Shown here: in pieces, positions 50,992 through 59,606 of the stretch
Numbering within the stretch: position 1 is the stretch's first letter
Layout: every line of letters begins with the position of its first letter
Assembly: GCA_032622095.1 (NCBI GenBank)
Contig: CP136063.1
Span: 28,276,987-28,340,986 of the forward strand
DNA from: Siphonodentalium dalli
Lineage: Eukaryota > Mollusca > Scaphopoda > Gadilida > Siphonodentaliidae
Direction: 5' to 3'
Length of the DNA: 64,000 nucleotides
Notes under the pieces: model-generated
Told to the model about the DNA's origin: nothing
Seen by the model: the letters and a program-made list of their open reading frames with translations, nothing else
The model's database searches: none
Program-made: the position numbers and the translations under genes

Positions 50992-53900
50992 ATGTTCATG
51001 TTAGCCATCAATTTTTGCTCGTATCGAGAGCTTCTTTCTTTGCCGGGCATCGGGCGAAAACGTGCGGATATACTTTTGTATAACAGGCATGTATATGGGA
51101 ATTTACTCCCGGAAATTTTGCACAAGTTGCCTTTAGCAACTTCGATCGATAAATTGTTGCCGCTTATCGATTTTCGTATTTTTGCGGGTATGGAGTCCAG
51201 CGCCCCCCGCTTGTGCGACCAAGAAACGCTTGAACGTCTCGAGGAGTTGGTTGAGGAGTTTGATCGCAATCCGGCTGTTCGGGGAGATTTTGAGGGACCA
51301 CCTACCCCTCCGGCAACCGACCATTCTCCACAGGAGCATACCCATTTTTATAAGGGTAGGGAGAGGGAATTACATGGGGTGAGAGCGCGGTTAGGTACCG
51401 ATGATGAGGGCAAATCAAAATCTTCGGTTTCGGACCTTGGGATGGACCAGTCAGTTGAACGCGATGCTGACATTCAACGACAGGGAGAAATTTCCACATC
51501 TCAGCCCCCTGCTATCAGTTTTGAGGGTTCCATTCCTGCTTCTTCCAGTCCGAAACCGGTCCGATCGGGTTTACATAAATTAACCTCCACTGCTAAAACA
51601 TCGCTGACAGGTTCGCTGATCAATTTTGATATCAAATCCTCTAATTTATTGGCGAAGGCACCGACTCCATGTAAGGATAGCCCCCGCGATTCCTTTTCGG
51701 ACTCGGACCTTAGCCGGTCAGGGTCAAATGTATCAACGGCCTCTCATAGTCGGTTAGCGTCCTACAATCATGGTTCGACTTTTAACAGGGATGACACAAT
51801 TGAGCGGTTAGAGCATCAACATAAGTATGTCAATTATTTAAGTCACCAATTATCACAAATGCAATTATATGTGGACCCTCGTCGTACATCTCAGGGGGCC
51901 ACACCGGAGTTTCATCGAGAGTGTACAAATTCACCAAACTCACCTCAACATCCGAAGTTGACTCTTAAAATGGTCAGTCCTCATGCATGTTCTCCGACCC
52001 AGCATCTACGAAACCGCGATGTGGATAAATCGGTTAGGCCTATACGGGGCTTGTCTAAGCCTTCTCACAGGAGTAGGGATATTTTGGGGGTGGAGAATAG
52101 GCTGCATGATATTACAGTTGCAGGCAGGCATGATAACAGGAAACTCTCACTTTCAGAAGGGGGGAGTGACCATTCTCCGTTTAAGAATGTGGTAGCCAAA
52201 CGCAAGGTAGTTTCACAAGACGCCTCACATAGTCGAACCATGAGTCGTCTACAGTCGCGCATAGACAAACTTGCTTCTCCGCGGCATACAGAGTATGTTG
52301 ACACGCATTATTCTACGCAACGAAGTAGAGATAATCACAAATCGCGACACAAGGTTCATTCACCACGCAGGCGACATCGCCACTCGGAACCAAGCATGGA
52401 GCGCGCAGACAGACTTGTATCGCCGCGACGTATCAAATATGTTGACTCGCAGCATTCTCCACTCAAACGTAGAGAGAGTCCTGAATCGCGACCAAACAAA
52501 GCAGTCGTCAGTCGTGTTTCACCGCACAGACGACACTCTATACAGTCAGAATCACGCCGTTTAGAACCTGACAACCGACCATATTCGTCGGGAAGACGAG
52601 AATATTTGAGTCCGGAATCCCATCGAGGCGAGATAGAATGTCGCCGGGATTCTCCGCGCAGGGGGCATTACTCTACTGGTGTTCCAGAACCGCGCCACAT
52701 AGAACGCGATGATAGACAGGGTTCCCCAAGTGGACACAGTGATTATAGACCCGATATGCGCCAACAGAGTAGGGACAAACGTCATTCCGCGCATAAACAT
52801 GGTTTTTATCCGGATTTGTCGGCTGAACAGACTAGTGCTAGTAGTTTAGAACCATACCGAAGGGAGCGCGCGGACAGATGCTATTCTCCGCACCAGCATG
52901 GGGATAAAAGCCCCAGACCGATTCGTCGTGAATTTTCAAACAGAAATGAAATGCGCCGACACAGTCGGGACGTTAGCCCAGAAATGTTATATCACCCTCA
53001 AGGGTGTAGGGATAAGCCTAATCCTCGACCCGAGTACGATTTAAGAGACCGCGATGAATTCCTTGTCCGTCGAAATGATCAAGGTGAACGCTATGCACAT
53101 GGGCGACATGGGAACAATGACTGGAGAGATCCTCCGCCTCACTTTAATGGGAATGATCGAGACCGTGTTCAGGAAAGGGATCGAAGACATAAGTTTCCTA
53201 ATCTCCCTCATGGATTGAAATTTGATGGCCGCAATAGCTTTGAAGGTTTTCGGGCTAAGTTTGAAAGCTTCGCTGTTTTACATCAATTAACTGCAGTTGA
53301 GAAATTAACGGCCTTATGTTTAAGCTTGGAGGGAAAGGTTCTTGACTTCTACGCTTTTCTTTCCGAAAATCATCCGGATTTGGGTTTCCAAGCCGTGATG
53401 GACAAATTGGTGGTTCATTATGGGGCCCAACAACCGCCCGAAACTCTAAGCGCCCAATTCTTGAGTATGACCCAAAATAGAGATGAACTCCTACAGGAGT
53501 GGGCGGATCGGGTTCTTATGAAGGCTTCTAAAGTATGGAAAGGGTCACCGGAAAATATTATAATGGGACAAGCTGTGGCCAGATTTTGTCAAGGGCTTTA
53601 CGATCGGAATTCTGGGGATTATACCAACGGGCTCCAACTACCAAACATAGAAGATGCAGTAAAAAAGGTGAAATACATTCAAGCCACTCAAGCCCTGGGA
53701 AGAAAAAGGGAAGTACGAAGTGTTGGGGCATTTGAAAGTGAATATTCTCCGGGAGTATCGAGAGTAGAAGTTAAGTCGCAAGCCTCCAATACTGAGGATG
53801 GCTACGGAGTTTTGATGCGTCAAATATCTAACCTTCAACCCGGAGTAGGTCGTGGAAGGGGGCGCGGAAATGATCAGAGGCCTAACCGGTTTAGTAAGGA

Positions 53901-54063
53901 AAATGGAGGGAGGTTTACCTGTTTTTCTTGTGGGGGTAGGGGCCATTACGCTCGAAATTGTCCCAGTGGCAAGCCCTTTAATCGTTCAGCACCTACGGAA
54001 AATGCGGAAACCGGAAACAAAATGGGCATGTCAAACTTCAGAGAGTCGGGTCAAGAGGCCTGA
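50992..54063 (+). CDS. gag: Gag polyprotein, 1023 residues, with HhH and RS-like region
   Basis: Forms the particle and packages RNA. Residues 12-32 (ELLSLPGIGRKRADILLYNR) are a helix-hairpin-helix DNA-binding motif, unusual for Gag. Residues about 330-690 are rich in Arg, Ser and His with repeated SPRR, HSP and RRHS motifs, like an RS domain. About 735-900 holds a capsid-like retrotransposon Gag domain (FDGRNSFEGFRAKFESF, then FLSMTQNRDELLQEWADRV). A CCHC knuckle is at C977, C980, H985 and C990 (CFSCGGRGHYARNC). The chosen ATG is the first after an in-frame TGA. The protease frame is -1 relative to gag and overlaps its end, so -1 frameshifting is possible, though no classic slippery site is seen. 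Confidence 0.85.
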   Translation: MFMLAINFCSYRELLSLPGIGRKRADILLYNRHVYGNLLPEILHKLPLATSIDKLLPLIDFRIFAGMESSAPRLCDQETLERLEELVEEFDRNPAVRGDFEGPPTPPATDHSPQEHTHFYKGRERELHGVRARLGTDDEGKSKSSVSDLGMDQSVERDADIQRQGEISTSQPPAISFEGSIPASSSPKPVRSGLHKLTSTAKTSLTGSLINFDIKSSNLLAKAPTPCKDSPRDSFSDSDLSRSGSNVSTASHSRLASYNHGSTFNRDDTIERLEHQHKYVNYLSHQLSQMQLYVDPRRTSQGATPEFHRECTNSPNSPQHPKLTLKMVSPHACSPTQHLRNRDVDKSVRPIRGLSKPSHRSRDILGVENRLHDITVAGRHDNRKLSLSEGGSDHSPFKNVVAKRKVVSQDASHSRTMSRLQSRIDKLASPRHTEYVDTHYSTQRSRDNHKSRHKVHSPRRRHRHSEPSMERADRLVSPRRIKYVDSQHSPLKRRESPESRPNKAVVSRVSPHRRHSIQSESRRLEPDNRPYSSGRREYLSPESHRGEIECRRDSPRRGHYSTGVPEPRHIERDDRQGSPSGHSDYRPDMRQQSRDKRHSAHKHGFYPDLSAEQTSASSLEPYRRERADRCYSPHQHGDKSPRPIRREFSNRNEMRRHSRDVSPEMLYHPQGCRDKPNPRPEYDLRDRDEFLVRRNDQGERYAHGRHGNNDWRDPPPHFNGNDRDRVQERDRRHKFPNLPHGLKFDGRNSFEGFRAKFESFAVLHQLTAVEKLTALCLSLEGKVLDFYAFLSENHPDLGFQAVMDKLVVHYGAQQPPETLSAQFLSMTQNRDELLQEWADRVLMKASKVWKGSPENIIMGQAVARFCQGLYDRNSGDYTNGLQLPNIEDAVKKVKYIQATQALGRKREVRSVGAFESEYSPGVSRVEVKSQASNTEDGYGVLMRQISNLQPGVGRGRGRGNDQRPNRFSKENGGRFTCFSCGGRGHYARNCPSGKPFNRSAPTENAETGNKMGMSNFRESGQEA

Positions 54064-54977
54064 TTCCGGCTCCATTTGTAGATGGTCTCAAGGAAGTTGG
54101 TAAGAATGAGCTAATAAATGTAAATATTGATTACACAGATGTACATGTAAATGAATTGTCCGTTAAAGGGGAGCCATTTCCTCTCAATAATATCAGCCGG
54201 GTATCCAATAAAGTTAACCCAATACCCGACAACTTAATGGATTCAATAGTTAAATCAATACCTGACGATTTGATCAATTTCTCAAGTGATACAATACCCG
54301 AGGTTATTTCAGTACCGGAGGGAATTTTGATTGATTTAACATCAGAGTTTACGGCGCGAGAGGGTTTGGTACTCAATGGTTTAAAGGACTCGATGGCAGT
54401 CTCAAACTTTATCACAGCCCAAACACTTTTGAGGGACCAGGCCTGTCAAGGGTTGCTGGGAGATTTAGAGGGAAAAACTCTACCTAACATTCTCAGCAAC
54501 TCTTTACCAGCCGATCCGGAAGTTGGGATTCATAAGGTTCAAAGACCGTTGGCGATGGTGAATGTATTTCTAAATGGTATGGAAGTGGAATCGGTAATAG
54601 ATTCAGCCGCAGAAGTCTCCATAATTTCCGATAAGATTTTTGAAGGTTTTACTATAACACCGCCAATTATAAATCATGTGAACTTAAAGTTAGCCGCCAG
54701 GAATTCTGGTATGGGAGGGTTATATGTAGGGCCAGTAGAGATTAAATTGGGAGCCCAAATCTTTCAGGAAAATTTCTATGTAGCACCCATTTATTATCAA
54801 ATGCTCTTAGGCTATGATTTCATGAAAAAACATTTTATGACCTTAGATCTCTTAAATGATGAATTCCGCCTCAATAACGAACTCATTCCTATATCTTGTG
54901 GTAGTCCTTTGTGTACATTTGGGCTGGTGGGAATTGGTACAGTCAATAGGAAGTGTCCTCATCTTTTTGGTAAAAGT

Positions 54978-55260
54978 ATGACTGAAAGTTTTGATCTCCC
55001 GGCCTTGCCGCCGGAGGACCAACTTGGTGAGTATGACTGAAAGTTTTGATCTCCCGGCCTTGCCGCCGGAGGACCAACTTGGTGAGAGTATGACTGCAAG
55101 TTTTGATCTTCCGGCTTTGCTGCCGGAGGACCAACTTGGTGAGAATATGACTGCAAGTTTTGAGCTCCCGGCCTTGCCGCCGGAGGACCAACTTGGTGAG
55201 AATATGACTGCAAGTTCTGATCTCCCGGTCTTACCGCCTGAGGACCAACTTGGCGAGAGT
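54978..55260 (+). repeat. 57-bp (19-residue) tandem repeat inside pol
   Basis: ATG-ACT-starting units begin at 54978, 55033, 55090, 55147 and 55204. Spacing is 57 bp except 55 between the first two, where two bases are missing. The unit encodes MTxSFDLPALPPEDQLGEx, an acidic proline-rich linker between protease and RT. Confidence 0.9.
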
Positions 55261-58200
55261 ATGATAGTCGGTACAGGCCCCGGGAGGGAGAGTGACGTAC
55301 CCGTAGGTTCCTATTTGTTTTCTAACCAAAGGATGAATGATAAAAAACCGGAAGAAAGGATTCAACCGGTAATGATTTCCAATAAATGTGTGATTCCCCC
55401 TCGTACAGGTAGGCTGGTCGGTTGTAGAGTAAATTCCATGGCCCACGATTTTATAGTAGAACCAGTTATAGGGGATAAAATAATTGTGGGGTGTTCGTTA
55501 CACAGTAAAGGGACCACTGAAATACTTTGTTGCATTTTAAATCCTACCGGGTCTTGGGTAACGCTGAGGAAGAACCGTCAAATCTCTCATGTTTCTGAGA
55601 TTAGTTCACTGACGTCGGAAAGGATTTGCGATAATCACCCACGAGTCAATGAAACTGTGGTGGAAAATGGAAATATCTCAACATTGCCCCCTCATTTATC
55701 ACAACTTTTTGAAAGGTCAATAGTACACTTGAATTATTCAGAACAATTGAAATTAAAAGACTTATTAATAGAATTCCAAGACAGTTTTGCTACCCACGAA
55801 TATGATCTTGGGCACTTTACGGCTATAGAGCACACCATTCCTACTGGTGATGCAACACCCGTTAAATTAAGAATGCGCAGGACCCCGCAAGCCTTTGCGG
55901 GGGAGGAGGAGTCGCACTTGAAGAAACTTTTGGGCGCCGGAATAATTAAACCTTCTATGTCCGAGTGGTGTTCAGTCCCGGTTCTTATCCGTAAACCCGA
56001 TCATACGGTACGGTGGTGCTTAGATTATCGAAAATTGAACGCGGTAACCAAAAAAAAGATCAATTTCCCCTACCGCTAGTCGATGATTGTCTTGCGGCAC
56101 TAGCTGACAACGAATGGGCTTCAAAATTGGACTGCAACCAGGCGTATTACCAGCTCCGTATCCGAGAGGAAGACCAACCTAAGACTGCGTTTATTACTAA
56201 ATACGGGATTTTTGAGTTTGAACGCTTAAGTTTTGGACTGACGGGCGCGGTAGCTAGTTACTGTCGGGCAATGAATCTTGTGTTGCGCGGGCTCCTCTGG
56301 AAGACCACTTTGGCATTCGTAGACGATTGTTTGGTTATGGGGCAGGGAGTAGATTCGCACATAAACAATTTAAAAGAAGTCCTATTGAGGTTTCGGGAAT
56401 ATGGCTTAAAACTAAAACCCCGGGAATGTCTTCTGTTCCAAAAAGAAGTGCAATTCCTTGGAAGAGTCATAAGTGCAAACGGGCTAGAAATGGGGGATAG
56501 TGCAACTCAAGTAGTTAAAGATTGGCCACGTCCACGATCAGCGAAGGAAGTGGAGCGGTTTATGGGGTTAGTTAACTATCACCGTAACTTTGTTAAAGAT
56601 TTTGCAGAACTTGCCAAACCTTTATACGATTCTATAAGGAAAAAACCTTTTTCATGGGGAGATTCTGAAGAATCTGCCTGGCAAAACCTTCGGAAACTTC
56701 TAACGAGCCCACCAGTATTGGCCCTTCCGAATAAAACCGACCCATATCTGCTAGATACCGATTGTTCACAAACGTGTATGGGGGCTGAATTAATTCAGAT
56801 ACAAAATGGGGAAGAAAAAGTTATTTGCTATGGGAGTCTAGCTTTATCAAAGGAACAGCGGAATTATTGCACCACACGTAAGGAACTTTTAGCTGTCGTA
56901 TGTTTTACTCGCCAATACAAGCATTATTTATTGGGCAAACCTTTTACGCTCCGTACAGACCACAGCAGTCTTACGTGGTTGATGAATTTCAAGGAGCCCC
57001 AAGGCCAATTGGCTAGATGGCTCCTCAAATTAAGTCAATTTAACATGCAAATAGTATTTCGGAAGGGTGAAAAACATTCGAATGCAGATGCGCTGAGTAG
57101 GATCCCATGGGACGAATATTGTAAAGCAGAGACTGGGATTGAATCGCTGCCTTGTGGGGGATGTTCCTACTGCAAAAGGGTGGAGTTGAAGAGAAAGAAA
57201 TTTGAGGAAGAAGTGAATGACATAATACCTCTGTCTGCCATTTCACGAATTGGAAAAAGGGAGCAAGGCGCTAATTTTGATTTAAGTTTATTTTGGGCCT
57301 CAGCTGGAGTAACACCAACCATGGATTCTCCTCAAACTAACCTGACTAACCCTCACAAAGAGGTCCCCAATAAGTTGCTTACACAGCCTTTGATTCCAAA
57401 TACTCCATTAGGCCTACACGAGACCTGGGATCCGGGTGGAGAGACTATAAATAGAGAAACCAAGGATCCTATGGCCGTTTCCCTAACCGGAAAGGGGTCA
57501 AGTCCTGAACATAAACCATCGGTCCAGTTAGTGGAATTTCAAAAGCACTCATCGGACGATATTAAGCTAGCTCAAGAAGCTGACCCAGATCTCAAACTTA
57601 TTTTGAATTGGCTAATCAACACTGTGGAACCTTCGGAAGGGCATTTACTGATATCTAGCCCTGCTGCCAAAAATTATTGGTTAAATAAGGAACTTTGCGT
57701 TCTTGATAATGATAATGTTTTGTATAGAACCCGCAAGACTGGGCGAAAAGTTATAGTGGTTCCATTTAATATGAGAAAAGAAATATTTGAGTTATGCCAC
57801 AATGTTCCACTTTCTGGACACCAAGGAATGAGTAGAACGAAAGAGCGGGTCAAGGAAATTGGTTATTGGGTTGGGCTAAATAACGATGTTGAGATCTGGG
57901 TGGCAGCCTGCAAGACTTGCAATGTTTGTAAAAAGCAAAGCCGGCACCCTCGCGCTCCACTTCAACAAATTCAAATGGGGGCACCTATGGAACGCGTGCA
58001 CATGGACTTTTTGGGGCCATTACCGAGGACGGAACAGGGAAATGAATATGTCCTCATGATCGTTGACTCTTTCACCAAATGGGTGGAATGTATTCCATTA
58101 CCTTCTCAAACAGCTATTGATACGGCGCGGGCAGCGATAAATGAATTCTTTACTCGCTTTGGTCTTCCATTTGGGATTTTGACAGACCAAGGGCGGAACT

Positions 58201-58810
58201 TTGAGAGCGATCTTTTTGCGGAAATGTGTAAGGCACTGAATATTGATAAGCTCCGATGCTCGCCATATAGACCATCCGCTAATGGCCAATGCGAAAGATA
58301 TAATAGAACTTTAATGGACGCGGTGCGCTGCTTTGTGGGCAAAAAACAGAAAAGTTGGGACATTTTCCTACCCCAAATAGCTGGGGCTTTGCGATCATCG
58401 GTTTGTCGGCAAACCGGTTTCACTCCGAATCGTTTGATGTTGGGCAGAGAGGTAACCAAACCCGTCGACCTCATGTACCCCACAAATTTCCCTCATAAAA
58501 GCATGGAAAATATACCTGAGTTTGTTTTGGAACTGGAAAATACAATGAGGGTCGCCCATGAGATTGCTAGAGATAAACTAAAACAGTCTCAGGTCCAAAT
58601 GAAGAAAAAGTACGATGCCAGGATGTTTTGTAAACCATTTAAGTTGGGAGATATAGTTTACCTACGCGACACAGCAGTTATCAAGGGGAAAAATAAAAAA
58701 CTGTCGGTGAACTGGAAGGGACCGGGCGTAATAATGCAGTTACTTTCTAAGAGCACCTTTAAGGTCAGACTTAAGACCGGTTTAGTAACACTCCATCATG
58801 ACCGGCTTAA

Positions 58811-59324
58811 AGATGGATTATCTCTTTAAATAACAAATTTTAAATAGTTGCGTGGGTATAAAATAATAGATATGAACTGAACACCTATGTCCGGAAAAGC
58901 TTCTATCAATTAATATTGATTTTATTTCGAATATTAAATCGGGCCCATTTATGTTACTATTTTTAGAACCGACCATTCGGATGAGACCGTATTGCGATAT
59001 AGAGCACTGAGCTGTTCCTACGGCTACGCAACGAATGTCAAATGTCACAGATTGATTGTTTGTATTGTTTTGTTCCACAGATATAAGCGATAATGAGTAT
59101 AATTAACGTTTATTTGTGACAAAATTGCACAATATAATTTCTGGTCTTGGTTAACAGTAACCACTATTGTTCGTTAGCTGAACAAACACGCCTTTTTAGA
59201 CCAAAAAGTATTCGAAATAAAATTAATCGATAGAAGCATTTCCGAACATGAGTCTTCGATTCAAATCTAATATTTTATACCCCGGTAACTATATAATACA
59301 TGTTTACAAAGAGATAATCCACCT
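58811..59324 (-). mobile_element. TTAA-type MITE inside pol
   Basis: 514 bp between TTAA 58807-58810 and TTAA 59325-59328. Termini are AGATGGATTATCTCTTTA and, inverted, AGGTGGATTATCTCTTTG, with long imperfect sub-terminal inverted repeats. It ends the upstream pol frame after five foreign codons. The 86-codon frame inside (58818-59078) is shared with other copies and has no recognised domain. Confidence 0.9.
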
Positions 59325-59329
59325 TTAAG

Positions 59330-59563
59330 TTGTGTCGAGATGAGGAACTGCCAAAATGGCTACGGGCCGTCATTAAAAGAGGGGAGGAAAGAGCCTCTAT
59401 TTCCTCTGCAGATATTCTGTACTGCTGGTGCAATAAAATAGACGATGGCAAATTCATGATCCAATGTAACAGCTGCAGGGAATGGTATCATGGGGAGTGC
59501 GTTAAGGTTACTGCAAAACAAGGACGAGCTTTAAAACAATACGTCTGTCCTGAGTGTAATTAA
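59330..59563 (+). CDS. PHD-finger C-terminus of pol
   Basis: 77 residues read from a within-frame ATG; the true frame continues from pol across the MITE. The PHD zinc ligands are C32, C34, C46, C49, H54, C57, C73 and C76 (C4HC3). MIQCNSCREWYHGEC supplies the conserved Trp, and Y31, M43 and W52 fit an aromatic cage of the kind that reads H3K4 methylation. Chromoviruses carry a chromodomain in this place, so the PHD finger may guide integration to marked chromatin. That role is inference; the fold call is firm. Confidence 0.85.
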   Translation: MCRDEELPKWLRAVIKRGEERASISSADILYCWCNKIDDGKFMIQCNSCREWYHGECVKVTAKQGRALKQYVCPECN

Positions 59564-59606
59564 TAATGTTCAGCTTCATCGTACAAAGTCTATTCCTAAA
59601 TTTTAG

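Larger units (their letters stand above)
54064..59563 (+). pseudogene. pol: Pol: protease, RT, RNase H, integrase, PHD finger (interrupted)
   Basis: Order of domains: protease at 54540-54860 (active-site DSA at residues 149-151 of the 54156 frame, then LLGYDFM); five 19-residue repeats (54978-55260); RT at about 55860-56560 (motif A LDCNQAYYQL, motif C FVDD); RNase H at about 56740-57110; integrase with H-H-C-C zinc site (57795-57935), D-D-35-E core (58004-58293) and a GPY/F-like module (WKGPGVI); PHD finger at 59420-59560. Interruptions: the frame moves +1 at the first repeat (2-bp loss near 55031), -1 at the A8 run 56050-56057 within RT, and a MITE occupies 58811-59324. Reading frame on both sides of the MITE is in register across the TTAA. 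The A8 site reads A-AAA-AAG, so slippage or a sequencing error is possible. Confidence 0.85.
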
